Positions 13,924 to 21,644 of a DNA stretch of 24,391 bases are shown piece by piece (positions within the stretch are counted from its first letter, which is position 1; the number at the start of each line of letters is the position of its first letter). This DNA comes from PALSA-1006 sp964532405 (GTDB taxonomy: Bacteria > Pseudomonadota > Gammaproteobacteria > Burkholderiales > Gallionellaceae): assembly GCA_964532405.1 (NCBI GenBank), contig CAZHIC010000034.1, forward strand, positions 1 through 24,391, given 5' to 3'. The notes under the pieces were generated by a model. The model was given only the letters and a program-made list of their open reading frames with translations, was not told the origin of the DNA and made no database searches. Made by a program: the position numbers and the translations under genes.

Positions 13924-14108
13924 CAGAGTCCTCTTTGGTTTTTGCGCTTGATGCTGTCGCAGGGCTTGCGTGCGGACTTTTTCGGCATCGGGTAAAAGCG
14001 AATGACGGCGCGCAGGATAGCCCGCAATCGCTCCCGGCTCAAGTGCCGGGGACGGGAATAGGGTCTATTCTTTTGAGCGCGCGCAATTTTGCCGCAGGTG
14101 CTTGTGTG

Positions 14109-14137
14109 TTGTGGATGGTGGAGGTGTGGTTTAGAAT
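14109..14137 (+). promoter_or_regulatory. possible sigma-70 promoter of the mla operon
   Basis: TTGTGG (14109-14114) and TAGAAT (14132-14137) have a 17-base spacer and lie 34 bases before the mlaF start. The -10 matches five of six consensus bases and the -35 about half. The rest of the 248-base divergent gap back to 13924 holds only a small CCCGGC/GCCGGG hairpin (14033-14050) that I can point to. Confidence 0.4.
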
Positions 14138-14171
14138 GCGCGCTCTCTGAAACGAGCAAGAAGGTTTATTA

Positions 14172-14975
14172 GTGTCCTCGCAACCGCTGGTAGAAATCCG
14201 CGACGTCAATTTTTCCTATGATCGTCGTCCTATCCTGAAGGGTATCAATATGACCTTTCACAAGGGCAAGGTCATCGCCATCATGGGCGGTAGCGGGTGC
14301 GGAAAAACCACGCTGTTTCGCCTGATCGGCGGGGCGTTGAAACCGACCAAAGGCCAAATAACCATTGACGGTCAAGTGATGCATGAACTGGATCAGCGGG
14401 GGCTATACGCCATGCGTCGAAAGATGGGCGTGCTGTTCCAGTTCGGTGCATTGTTCACCGATATGTCAGTGTATGACAACGTTGCCTTTCAAATGCGCGA
14501 GCACACCGATCTGCCGGAAGAAATGATCCACGATCTCGTCATGATGAAGCTGCACGCGGTCGGTTTGCGCGGCACGCATGCGTTGATGCCGGCAGAGCTT
14601 TCCGGCGGGATGGCTCGGCGCGTGGCGCTGGCGCGGACGGTGGCGCTGGATCCGATGCTGATTTTATACGACGAGCCGTTTGCCGGGCTCGACCCGATTT
14701 CTCTGACGGTGGTCGGCGCTTCGATTCGCCGCTTGAATAATGCGCTGGGCGCGACTTCGGTGGTAGTGACCCACGATGTGCAAGAGTCGCTGAAAATCGT
14801 TGACTATATTTATTTTATCGCCGATGGTGTGATCGTTGCGGAAGGGACGCCGGCGGAAATTCAGGCGTCGGATAAGCCTTTTGTGCATCAGTTCGTGCAC
14901 GGCGAAATGGACGGGCCGGTGCCGTTTCAATATCCGTGCGGGGACTACAAGCAGGATCTGGGAGTGAGTGTCTGA
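14172..14975 (+). CDS. mlaF: phospholipid ABC transporter ATPase MlaF
   Basis: The 267-residue ATPase belongs to the Mla complex, which moves phospholipid between the inner and outer membranes and keeps outer-membrane lipid asymmetry. The Walker A is GGSGCGKTT (about residues 39-47), followed by the ABC signature ELSGGMARRVALAR, Walker B LILYDEPFAGLDP and switch histidine in VVVTHDVQESL. The start is GTG 14172 with AGAAGG about 8 bases upstream. It is the first gene of mlaFEDCB-ibaG-murA, in the same order as in E. coli. Its stop overlaps the mlaE ATG by one base. Confidence 0.95.
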   Translation: MSSQPLVEIRDVNFSYDRRPILKGINMTFHKGKVIAIMGGSGCGKTTLFRLIGGALKPTKGQITIDGQVMHELDQRGLYAMRRKMGVLFQFGALFTDMSVYDNVAFQMREHTDLPEEMIHDLVMMKLHAVGLRGTHALMPAELSGGMARRVALARTVALDPMLILYDEPFAGLDPISLTVVGASIRRLNNALGATSVVVTHDVQESLKIVDYIYFIADGVIVAEGTPAEIQASDKPFVHQFVHGEMDGPVPFQYPCGDYKQDLGVSV

Positions 14976-15763
14976 TGCCTTTGATGAAGAGCGTTAAAAA
15001 TATCGGGCATGGTTCGGTTGAGGCAGCCTGGCGTATCGGGTATGCCACGCGCTTTTTTGGGTTGATATTGCTGAATTCCGGGCCCAGTTTTCGCCGCTTC
15101 CAGCTGACGATGAAAGAAATATTTTTCACCGGCGTGATGTCTCTCATCATCATTCTGGTGGCGGGCTTGTTCGTGGGGGTCGTGCTCGGATTGCAGGGTT
15201 ATGAAACGCTTAAAAGTTACGGTTCTGCATCGGCGCTGGGGACGCTGGTGGCACTCGGCTTGGTGCGCGAATTGGGGCCGGTATTGGCGGCGTTGTTATT
15301 TGCCAGCCGGGCGGGTTCGGCGATGACTGCCGAAATCGGTTTGATGAAGGCCACCGAACAGATCGCGGCGATGGAGATGATGGCCGTGAATCCGATTGCG
15401 CGCGTGGTGGCGCCGCGTTTTTGGGCGGGGGTGATATCCATGCCGCTGCTGGCCGCGATGTTCTCGGTGATGGGGGTATTTGGCGGGTATCTAGTGGGGG
15501 TGGTGTTCATCGGCGTCGACGATGGTTCGTTCTGGTCGCAGATGCAAGCGAAGGTGGACTTCAATCATGACATACTGAACGGGGTGTTGAAGAGTTTTGT
15601 ATTTGGCGTGGCCGTTACGGTGATCGCATTGTTCGAGGGGTTCGATGCGCCTCCTACAGCCGAGGGCGTATCGGGGGCGACCACGCGCACCGTGGTGCAA
15701 TCGTCGGTGGTTGTTTTGTTGCTGGATGTTGTTTTGACCGCAATTATGTTTCGGGGGGGGTGA
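14975..15763 (+). CDS. mlaE: phospholipid ABC transporter permease MlaE
   Basis: The 262-residue permease belongs to the MlaE/YrbE family. It has a short amphipathic N-terminal interface region and about five hydrophobic membrane segments, including IFFTGVMSLIIILVAGLFVG. The family core GLVRELGPVLAALLFASRAG and SAMTAEIGLMKATEQIAAME follow. ATG 14975 overlaps the mlaF stop (TGATG) and has GGGAGTGAG upstream. It pairs with MlaF as the membrane half of the transporter. The gene ends in a run of eight G residues (15753-15760) that also reaches the start of mlaD. Confidence 0.95.
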   Translation: MPLMKSVKNIGHGSVEAAWRIGYATRFFGLILLNSGPSFRRFQLTMKEIFFTGVMSLIIILVAGLFVGVVLGLQGYETLKSYGSASALGTLVALGLVRELGPVLAALLFASRAGSAMTAEIGLMKATEQIAAMEMMAVNPIARVVAPRFWAGVISMPLLAAMFSVMGVFGGYLVGVVFIGVDDGSFWSQMQAKVDFNHDILNGVLKSFVFGVAVTVIALFEGFDAPPTAEGVSGATTRTVVQSSVVVLLLDVVLTAIMFRGG

Positions 15764-15765
15764 TT

Positions 15766-16227
15766 ATGGAACGAACCACATTGGATTTGTGGGTGGGGGC
15801 ATTTGTTGTGGCAGGGATAGTCGCGCTGGCAATATTGGCATTTAAAGTGGGCAACCTCAGCTCCTACAATGTGTCGGAATCGTATCATCTAAAGGCGAGC
15901 TTCACTAATATCGGCGGGCTCAAGCCCACGGCTTCGGTTAGAAGTGCGGGAGTGCTGATTGGGCGGGTAACCGAGATCAAGTTGAATCCGGAACATTACG
16001 AGGCCGAAGTCACCATGAGCATCGACAAACGTTACCAGTTTCCCAAAGACACATTGATCAGCATCCTGACCTCGGGATTGCTGGGCGAACAGTACATCGG
16101 ATTGAAGCCGGGTGCGGATGACGAGATGTTGAAAAATGGCGATATGATCAAACAGTCGCGCTCTGCCGTGGTGCTGGAAGATCTCATCGGTCAGGTGGTT
16201 GCTAACAAGGCAGAAGGTGCCAAATAA
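15766..16227 (+). CDS. mlaD: MCE-domain lipid-binding protein MlaD
   Basis: The 153-residue protein is anchored by one N-terminal helix (DLWVGAFVVAGIVALAILAF). It has a periplasmic MCE domain at about residues 38-118 (YHLKASFTNIGGLKPTASVR) and the hallmark LTSGLLGEQYIGLKPG. MlaD forms a hexameric ring over MlaE that passes lipid to MlaC. The protein is shorter than E. coli MlaD (about 183), mainly at the C-terminus. ATG 15766 has a G-rich stretch just upstream. An in-frame GTG at 15760 overlaps the mlaE stop and is a possible alternative. Confidence 0.94.
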   Translation: MERTTLDLWVGAFVVAGIVALAILAFKVGNLSSYNVSESYHLKASFTNIGGLKPTASVRSAGVLIGRVTEIKLNPEHYEAEVTMSIDKRYQFPKDTLISILTSGLLGEQYIGLKPGADDEMLKNGDMIKQSRSAVVLEDLIGQVVANKAEGAK

Positions 16228-16242
16228 ATATTCGGAGTGCTT

Positions 16243-16884
16243 ATGAAACGATTGATGGCGGCTGTAGTTGGAATGTTATTGTTGGGTGTTTTTACGTCCG
16301 TGCGGGCGGAAACGGCATCGCCGAATGTGATAGTGGAAGATACCGTGCAAGAAGTGATGGCCACGATACATCGGGAAAAATCGGACAAGAAAAAAATACA
16401 GGTATTGGTAGAGGAAAAAGTGCTGCCCCTGTTCGACTTTACGCTGATCACCAAACGTGCGGTGGGGCCAGCGTGGAAGACCGCTACGACCGAACAGAAA
16501 AAAATCTTGGTTGATGAGTTTCGCGACCTGCTGGTCAGGGTGTTTATCGCAAAAGCATTCTCCAACGTCGGCAATCGCTCGGTGAAATTCGAGCCCAGCA
16601 AGTATGCCGAGGGCGATGATCAGGTGACGGTTAAAACGCTGATCGTTAACCCGGGCGAGGCGTCGTTGTCGGTGGATTACGACATGAAGAAAACATCGGC
16701 AGGATGGAGAGTGGTCGATTTGGCTATTGCCGGTCCAAGAGTGGCGTTGGATATCTATAGCAATCAATTCCGCGAGCCGTTGCAGCAATCGGGTGTTGAG
16801 GGGCTGATCAAATTCATGCTGGAAAAGAATCATGTCGCCGATATAGCTGCCGCCGCCCCCGCGCGCAAGTCTGACGCCAAGTGA
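16243..16884 (+). CDS. mlaC: periplasmic phospholipid-binding protein MlaC
   Basis: The 213-residue exported protein has a signal peptide (KRLMAAVVGMLLLGVFTSVRA, cleaved before ETAS). The mature part matches the MlaC/Ttg2D family: VLPLFDFTLITKRAVGPAWK, TTEQKKILVDEFRDLLVRVF and SVDYDMKKTSAGWRVVDLAI, then YSNQFREPLQQSGVEGLIKF. It shuttles lipid between MlaFEDB and the outer-membrane MlaA complex. ATG 16243 has CGGAG upstream. An upstream in-frame GTG at 16237 is less likely. No mlaA (vacJ) gene lies in this operon or elsewhere in the window. Confidence 0.95.
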   Translation: MKRLMAAVVGMLLLGVFTSVRAETASPNVIVEDTVQEVMATIHREKSDKKKIQVLVEEKVLPLFDFTLITKRAVGPAWKTATTEQKKILVDEFRDLLVRVFIAKAFSNVGNRSVKFEPSKYAEGDDQVTVKTLIVNPGEASLSVDYDMKKTSAGWRVVDLAIAGPRVALDIYSNQFREPLQQSGVEGLIKFMLEKNHVADIAAAAPARKSDAK

Positions 16885-17174
16885 TGGATAAGGGCGACAA
16901 TATCATGCGCGTGTCTGGCCGCCTGACCATGGATACGGCTGCGGACTTATTCCGCAAGGGTGTGCCGTTAAAAGACGGTGTTACAGATATTGTGGTGGAT
17001 CTGGCGCAAGTCGAGGTGGTGGACTCTTCTGCGGTGAGCTTGATGCTGGCTTGGTTGCGTGCCGCGCAACGCAGCAAGGTGAAGCTCTCGTTTATCAATG
17101 TACCCGAAAATTTGCTAAGTTTGGCCAGTCTGTATGGTGTGGCAGAATCCTTGTCGTTGCGCGTGGATGCTTAA
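16884..17174 (+). CDS. mlaB: STAS-domain protein MlaB
   Basis: The 96-residue cytoplasmic protein has a STAS fold. The STAS hallmark VVDLAQVEVVDSSAVSLMLA lies in the middle, with the conserved DSS. In E. coli MlaB binds MlaF and is needed for stable, active transporter. Its ATG overlaps the mlaC stop (TGATG), and its stop overlaps the ibaG start (TAATG), so the three genes are tightly coupled. A second in-frame ATG at 16905 (MRVSGRLTM) would also give a complete STAS domain. Confidence 0.9.
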   Translation: MDKGDNIMRVSGRLTMDTAADLFRKGVPLKDGVTDIVVDLAQVEVVDSSAVSLMLAWLRAAQRSKVKLSFINVPENLLSLASLYGVAESLSLRVDA

Positions 17175-17410
17175 TGGTTACTCCTGAAAATATCAAGACA
17201 GGCATCGAACAAGGTATGGCTTGCGTTCATGTTGAGGTGAGCGGTGATGGTCGCCATTTCGAGACCATCGTGGTGAGCGACGAATTCGCCGGCAAAAATC
17301 GTGTGCAGCGTCATCAGCGCGTCTATCAGGCATTGGGCGACAGCATGCGCGACGAGATGATCCATGCGCTGACGATGAAAACATATACCCCACAGGAGTG
17401 GGAGAAATAA
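17174..17410 (+). CDS. ibaG: BolA-family protein IbaG
   Basis: The 78-residue protein belongs to the BolA family. The core is visible as HVEVSGDGRHFETIVVSDEF and NRVQRHQRVYQALGDSMRDE, followed by IHALTMKTYTPQEW. The conserved RxxRHRxVY-like helix region carries the family histidine. IbaG binds monothiol glutaredoxin and iron-sulfur clusters and is linked to acid response. It is encoded between mlaB and murA in E. coli as here. The ATG overlaps the mlaB stop by one base. A much longer upstream extension in the same frame runs inside mlaB and is not credible. Confidence 0.92.
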   Translation: MVTPENIKTGIEQGMACVHVEVSGDGRHFETIVVSDEFAGKNRVQRHQRVYQALGDSMRDEMIHALTMKTYTPQEWEK

Positions 17411-17415
17411 TGAGG

Positions 17416-17467
17416 GTGGGCACGCTTTTGCCTCGAAGAGGTTCTTGCACCCTTTGGGTGTGCCCAC
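17416..17467. repeat. REP-like branched palindrome between ibaG and murA
   Basis: GTGGGCAC (17416-17423) pairs with GTGCCCAC (17460-17467). The 36 bases between hold two further perfect small hairpins, CCTC-GAA-GAGG (17431-17441) and CACCC-TTT-GGGTG (17448-17460, sharing its last base with the outer arm). A three-way branched structure is possible. There is no T run after it, so it looks more like a dispersed intergenic palindrome than a terminator. Confidence 0.7.
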
Positions 17468-17498
17468 GCGTTTATAAACTCGCGACCGAATTTATTGT

Positions 17499-18749
17499 AT
17501 GCAAAAACTAGCTATTCAAGGCGGCAACCCCTTACGCGGTGAAGTGCGTATCTCGGGGGCGAAGAACGCCGCATTACCCATTATGTGCGCGAGTTTGTTG
17601 ACCGCAGACGTTTTGCGCTTGACCAACCTGCCCGATCTTCACGACGTCGGTACCATGCGCAAACTGTTGCAGCAAATGGGTGTCGCCGCAGAATCCGCGA
17701 CAGGCGAGATCACCTTTAAGGGCGACAAAGTCGACAAGTGGGAAGCGCCTTATGACATGGTGAAGACCATGCGCGCGGCCATTCTGGTGCTGGGGCCGTT
17801 AGTGGCGCGTTTCGGCGAGGCGCGCGTGTCTTTGCCCGGCGGCTGCGCCATCGGTTCGCGTCCGGTTGATCTGCACATCAAAGGCTTGCAAGCGATGGGG
17901 GCGGAGATCACCATCGAACACGGTTACATTCACGCCAAGGCAAAACGTCTCAAAGGCGCGCGCATCTTTTTCGACATCGTCAGCGTCACCGGTACCGAAA
18001 ACCTGATGATGGCGGCAGTGCTGGCGGATGGTGTGACGGTGCTGGAGAATGCCGCGCGTGAACCGGAAGTGGTGGACTTGGCCAACTGCTTGCGCGCCAT
18101 GGGCGCAAAAATTTCCGGTGACGGCTCGGATGCTATCACTATCACCGGGGTGGAAAAGTTGCACGGTGCAACGCACCGCATCATGCCGGATCGTATCGAG
18201 AGCGGCACGTTTCTGGTGGCGGCTGCTGCGACGGGCGGCAGCATCACGCTGCGCGAAACGCGCGCCGATATTCTGGAAACGGTGCTGGAAAAACTGACCG
18301 AGGCGGGGGCAAAAATCAAGGTTGAGGGCGACACGATTCATCTCGAAATGAGCGGACGCCCGAAATCGGTAAACGTGCGCACCGCGCCGCATCCGGCTTT
18401 TCCCACCGACATGCAGGCACAGTTCATGGTGCTGAATTGCATCGCCGAGGGCAGCGCGATGGTTATCGAGACGATTTTTGAAAATCGCTTTATGCACGTG
18501 CAGGAGTTGCGCCGTCTCGGCGCGCAGATCGACGTGGAGGGTAATACGTCCATGGTGCGCGGTGTGGATCATCTGGAAGGTGCGACGGTGATGGCGACCG
18601 ACTTGCGCGCTTCCGCTTGTCTGGTTATCGCCGGACTGGTGGCGCAAGGCGAAACGGTGATCGACCGCATCTACCATCTGGATCGCGGCTATGAGCATAT
18701 CGAAAGCAAATTGTCGCAGCTGGGCGCTAACATTCGCCGGATAAAATAA
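17499..18749 (+). CDS. murA: UDP-N-acetylglucosamine 1-carboxyvinyltransferase MurA
   Basis: The 416-residue enzyme transfers enolpyruvate from PEP to UDP-GlcNAc, the first committed step of peptidoglycan synthesis. The N-terminal ISGAKNAALPIM contains the conserved K22-N23. The fosfomycin-target cysteine is C116 in LPGGCAIGSRPVD. Other blocks, RIESGTFLVAAAATGG, HPAFPTDMQAQFMVLN and RASACLVIAGLVAQGETV, are complete and the length is normal. With Cys present, fosfomycin sensitivity at target level is expected. The start ATG has no good Shine-Dalgarno sequence. The gene follows ibaG after a palindrome-bearing spacer. Confidence 0.97.
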   Translation: MQKLAIQGGNPLRGEVRISGAKNAALPIMCASLLTADVLRLTNLPDLHDVGTMRKLLQQMGVAAESATGEITFKGDKVDKWEAPYDMVKTMRAAILVLGPLVARFGEARVSLPGGCAIGSRPVDLHIKGLQAMGAEITIEHGYIHAKAKRLKGARIFFDIVSVTGTENLMMAAVLADGVTVLENAAREPEVVDLANCLRAMGAKISGDGSDAITITGVEKLHGATHRIMPDRIESGTFLVAAAATGGSITLRETRADILETVLEKLTEAGAKIKVEGDTIHLEMSGRPKSVNVRTAPHPAFPTDMQAQFMVLNCIAEGSAMVIETIFENRFMHVQELRRLGAQIDVEGNTSMVRGVDHLEGATVMATDLRASACLVIAGLVAQGETVIDRIYHLDRGYEHIESKLSQLGANIRRIK

Positions 18750-18750
18750 T

Positions 18751-18857
18751 CCCTGAATCCAACATCCCCTCCCCCATGCAGGGGGATAACCAGCGACCCG
18801 CCCGCTTGCGGGCTTAGTCGAATGGCTAGTTGTTTCATCAGGGTTAGGGTGGGGGTA
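18751..18857. repeat. nested palindromic intergenic repeat after murA
   Basis: CCCTGA (18751-18756) is complementary to TCAGGG (18838-18843). Inside lie TCCCCC-ATGCA-GGGGGA (18770-18786) and GCCCGC-TT-GCGGGC (18800-18813). CCCCTCCCCC (18766-18775) also faces GGGTTAGGGTGGGGG (18841-18855). The arrangement looks like a degraded dispersed intergenic element of proteobacteria, not a terminator (no T run). The remainder of the gap to 19000 is AT-richer and contains only the strong ribosome-binding site of the next gene. Confidence 0.6.
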
Positions 18858-19000
18858 GAAACGCTGTATCTTCACCGCCTCCCTGAGTCGGCGAGGATAA
18901 GTTCGGGTGGCACGCGGTTTCAGATTCCATCATTTTAGTAAAATCGTTATCAGAGTTTAGGTACTATGCGCTCCACAACCAAATACGGAGGTAGGCCATC

Positions 19001-19381
19001 ATGGGTTTGACATACAGCGATATTAGCCTCGAAAACAGCTTCACCAAGCACCGCATGGATGTTCGTGCTTTGGTAGATTCAGGCTCGGTATTCCTCACCG
19101 TGCCGGAACACGTAGCCATTCAACTCGGTTTTGATCTGCAAGAAACCAGCAAGCGCGAAATCGTGCTGGCTGACGGCTCCCGTCGCAACGTCCCGATGAT
19201 CGGCCCGTTGCGAGTTCGTTTCGCTGACCGTTATTGCGACCTCTCGGCTTTGGTGTTGGGCGATGAACCTCTATTCGGTGCCGTGCCGATGGAAATGATG
19301 GACTTGGTGCTGCATCCCGCTAAACAGACGCTGATGATTAACCCGGCAAGCCCTTATGTGCCAACGGCGTTGGCGAAGTAG
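19001..19381 (+). CDS. retropepsin-like (clan AA) aspartic protease
   Basis: The 126-residue soluble protein has a single retroviral-type protease fold. The catalytic motif is ALVDSGSVFLTVP with D26-S27-G28, and the hydrophobic partner segment is LFGAVPMEMMDLVLHP, followed by KQTLMINP. Such single-domain proteases are expected to act as homodimers. ACGGAGGT lies about 8 bases upstream, an excellent ribosome-binding site. The gene stands alone with its own terminator and lies between two palindromic repeat elements. Substrate and role are unknown. Confidence 0.85.
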   Translation: MGLTYSDISLENSFTKHRMDVRALVDSGSVFLTVPEHVAIQLGFDLQETSKREIVLADGSRRNVPMIGPLRVRFADRYCDLSALVLGDEPLFGAVPMEMMDLVLHPAKQTLMINPASPYVPTALAK

Positions 19382-19407
19382 CCCGCTGGAATTTGGCGGG
19401 ATTTTTT
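19382..19407 (+). terminator. rho-independent terminator after the aspartic protease gene
   Basis: CCCGC (19382-19386) pairs with GCGGG (19396-19400), with an extra T-G wobble, and is followed by A and six T (19402-19407). The stem is short but the T run is good, and it starts right after the stop codon. Confidence 0.7.
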
Positions 19408-19450
19408 ACGATAGCAGCGCAAACCCAAAGTCGATTGAACCTGAACTTCT

Positions 19451-19531
19451 GTAGGATGGGTTGAGCAACGCGATACCCATCGTTTGTTTCGTGCGGATTT
19501 GATGGGTATCGCGTTGCTCAACCCATCCTAC
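19451..19531. repeat. perfect 31-bp inverted repeat (REP-like palindromic element)
   Basis: The arm 19451-19481 is the exact reverse complement of 19501-19531, with a 19-base loop. The arms begin GTAGGATGGGTTGAGCAACG. I recognise this arm type as a dispersed palindromic repeat seen in many proteobacterial genomes. It lies between the protease gene terminator and the 3' end of the kinase gene, so it could also act as a transcription barrier or RNA-stabilising end for either transcript. Confidence 0.93.
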
Positions 19532-19543
19532 GCAGGCTGCAAA

Positions 19544-21589
19544 CTACTCTAGTGCCCTATCCAGCGCGTCCATGAATTCATTGATCTTGATTGGCTTGGT
19601 GAGATAGAGGAAGAATCCCGCCTCTAGCCCATTTTCGATATCGCGGAGCATGGCATTGGCGCTGAGGGCTATGATGGGTATGTGTTTCGTGGCTGGGTCT
19701 TTGCGCAGGATATTCATGGCTTCGATCCCGCTGATGCCGGGCAGATTGATGTCCATCAGGATTACATCCGGGAGATGGGCGCGCGCCAGTGCTACGCCGG
19801 TACTGCCATCGCGCGCGCTCATCATGTTTAAACGCGGGTGGCCCTCGATGATTTGTTCGACCAGCAGCAGATTGGCCGGATTATCTTCCACGTAAAGCAG
19901 GATGCGCTGCCCCGAGTTTCCATGAACTTTCGGCGAAAGTTCTGCGGGCAATGTAGTTTCGGCGGCAAGTTGCGGCGTATTGCTCTGAATCAGTTCGATC
20001 CAGAATTCGCTGCCCACCCCGACGGTGCTTTCCACGCCGATGGTGCCTTCCATCAGGTCAACCAGCCGCCTGGTTACCACCAGTCCGATGCCCGTCCCTT
20101 CTACGCCGCCGCTCTCCTGGCCGAGACGATTGAACGGCTGAAATAGTTGCGCTATTTTTTCCGGAGGCAATCCCACCCCGCTGTCTTTGACGCCGATGCG
20201 GATGTGTCCCGAAGCGGTGGTTGCACATTTCACCTCGACCGTTCCATGTTCGCGGTTGTATTTGATCGCGTTGGAAAGCAGGTTGATTAGAACCTGCTTC
20301 AGCCGGGTTCGATCAGCACGGACAAGGCACGGGATGTCGAACTTGGGAAAGGTCAGCTTGATGTCATGTTTTCCCGCCTGCGGTTCCATCATGGCCTGGC
20401 ATTCGAAGCACGAGATGTCGAACTTGGGAAAGGTCAGCTTGATGTCACATTTTTCCGCCTGCGGTTCCATCATGGCCTGGCATTCGAGCATGACTTTTTT
20501 CAGCGACAACGGTTCCGGCGACAGGGCCAGTTTGCCTGATTCGATCACCGCGAGATCGAGAATTTCGTTTATCAGCTCCAGCAGGTGCAACCCCGCTTTG
20601 TGAACCTGTTCTATCCTCATAGTTTGGATGGCCGTTGGAGGCGGTATACTGGCTTCCAATAACTGGGAAAAACCGAGGATGGCGTTCAGGGGCGTGCGCA
20701 GCTCGTGGCTCATGCTGGAAATAAAATCCGATTTGGCGAGGTTGGCTTTTTCCGCCATAAGTTTGCTGTGTTCCAGCTCGGCATTTTTTTCCTTCAACAC
20801 CTGTTCCAGGCACTTGCGTTCGGTAAAGTCCCGTGTCAGCCTGACAAAACCGCACAGATCGCCACTTTCGTCCCGCATCGTCGAAATGGCCACATTGGCC
20901 CAGAAGGTCGAACCGTCTTTGCGCACCCGCCAGCCCTCGACTTCCAGCCGTTCCTGGGCTATCACGGCGTCCAGTTCCCGCTGCGGCTGTCCGCGATCAA
21001 TATCTTCACGCGGATAAAATCGGGAGAAATGCTGGCCGATGATTTCCTCCGCACGGTAACCGTGGATCCGTTGTGCGCCGCTGTTCCAGTTTTCTACATG
21101 CCCTTTAGTATCCAGCATGATGATGGCGCAGTCGGCCACGCTTTCCAACATCAAGCGGAGACTCGCATCGGTCTTCCGCAGTTGCTCTTCGGTCTGTTTG
21201 CGTTCGGTGATGTCGGTGAGGGCGATGCGCACCATGGATGCGTCGTCGGATTTTGTTCTCTGGCAATCCAGTTGGGCGTGGAAAAAGGTATCGTCGCTAC
21301 GCTGTATCACCAGTTCGCAAACCTTCCGCCCGACGCGCCGCAGTACGTTCAGGTAATGGCTGCGCCAGCGATCCCTGTCATCGGGGGTGACAAAGCCGTC
21401 GAAGCGGCGATTGAGCAGTTTTTTGCGCTCCATTCCCAACAGCGCGGCACCAGTGAGATTTACCTCGACGATCATGCCCTCGCGGGTGAGGGTGAGGTAA
21501 CCGATGGGAGCGAATTCATAAAGATTAACATAGTGGTCGCGCGATTCTACCAGGGCGACCTGCGTACGCCGCAACTCCTCGTTCTGCAT
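19544..21589 (-). CDS. cytoplasmic PAS-PAS hybrid histidine kinase with receiver domain
   Basis: The 681-residue protein (from ATG 21589) has no membrane helix. The domains in order are: PAS at about 15-130 (NLYEFAPIGYLTLTREGMIV, ending TDITERK), PAS/PAC at about 143-265 (SVADCAIIMLDTKGHVENWN), HisKA with H295 in MSHELRTPLNAI, HATPase with N box NLLSNAIKYN and G box EGTGIGLVVTRR, and a C-terminal receiver with phospho-acceptor D613 in VILMDINLPG. A 27-residue segment (about 368-394) is repeated at 395-421 between HisKA and HATPase. The N-terminus is uncertain: the frame upstream of ATG 21589 still reads like family sequence (DDELQHDRR, then ADLEMQNEELRR), passes through an 18-C tract, then meets TAA at 21677-21679 without an upstream start. 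The gene may therefore be phase-off, truncated or mis-sequenced. No cognate regulator or target gene is adjacent. Confidence 0.88.
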   Translation of the reverse strand: MQNEELRRTQVALVESRDHYVNLYEFAPIGYLTLTREGMIVEVNLTGAALLGMERKKLLNRRFDGFVTPDDRDRWRSHYLNVLRRVGRKVCELVIQRSDDTFFHAQLDCQRTKSDDASMVRIALTDITERKQTEEQLRKTDASLRLMLESVADCAIIMLDTKGHVENWNSGAQRIHGYRAEEIIGQHFSRFYPREDIDRGQPQRELDAVIAQERLEVEGWRVRKDGSTFWANVAISTMRDESGDLCGFVRLTRDFTERKCLEQVLKEKNAELEHSKLMAEKANLAKSDFISSMSHELRTPLNAILGFSQLLEASIPPPTAIQTMRIEQVHKAGLHLLELINEILDLAVIESGKLALSPEPLSLKKVMLECQAMMEPQAEKCDIKLTFPKFDISCFECQAMMEPQAGKHDIKLTFPKFDIPCLVRADRTRLKQVLINLLSNAIKYNREHGTVEVKCATTASGHIRIGVKDSGVGLPPEKIAQLFQPFNRLGQESGGVEGTGIGLVVTRRLVDLMEGTIGVESTVGVGSEFWIELIQSNTPQLAAETTLPAELSPKVHGNSGQRILLYVEDNPANLLLVEQIIEGHPRLNMMSARDGSTGVALARAHLPDVILMDINLPGISGIEAMNILRKDPATKHIPIIALSANAMLRDIENGLEAGFFLYLTKPIKINEFMDALDRALE
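20327..20488. repeat. 81-bp in-frame tandem duplication within the kinase gene
   Basis: Bases 20327-20407 and 20408-20488 are two tandem copies with a period of exactly 81 bp, differing at only about five positions. On the coding strand each copy gives 27 residues of the form ECQAMMEPQA(E/G)K(C/H)DIKLTFP followed by KFDI(S/P)C. The copies differ at three or four residues. The frame is kept. Confidence 0.92.
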
Positions 21590-21644
21590 TTCCAGATCGG
21601 CATGGGGCGCACGGCGATCATGCTGGAGCTCATCGTCAGTGCGC

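Noticed and set aside
13923..14159. Open frame of 78 codons on the - strand directly upstream of the SPOR ATPase, its stop overlapping that start (TGATG)
   Set aside because: Its N-terminal half is His/Pro/Arg-rich and reads like a frame shadow. It has no credible ribosome-binding site, and it would occupy the mla promoter region. The ATPase has its own Shine-Dalgarno sequence.
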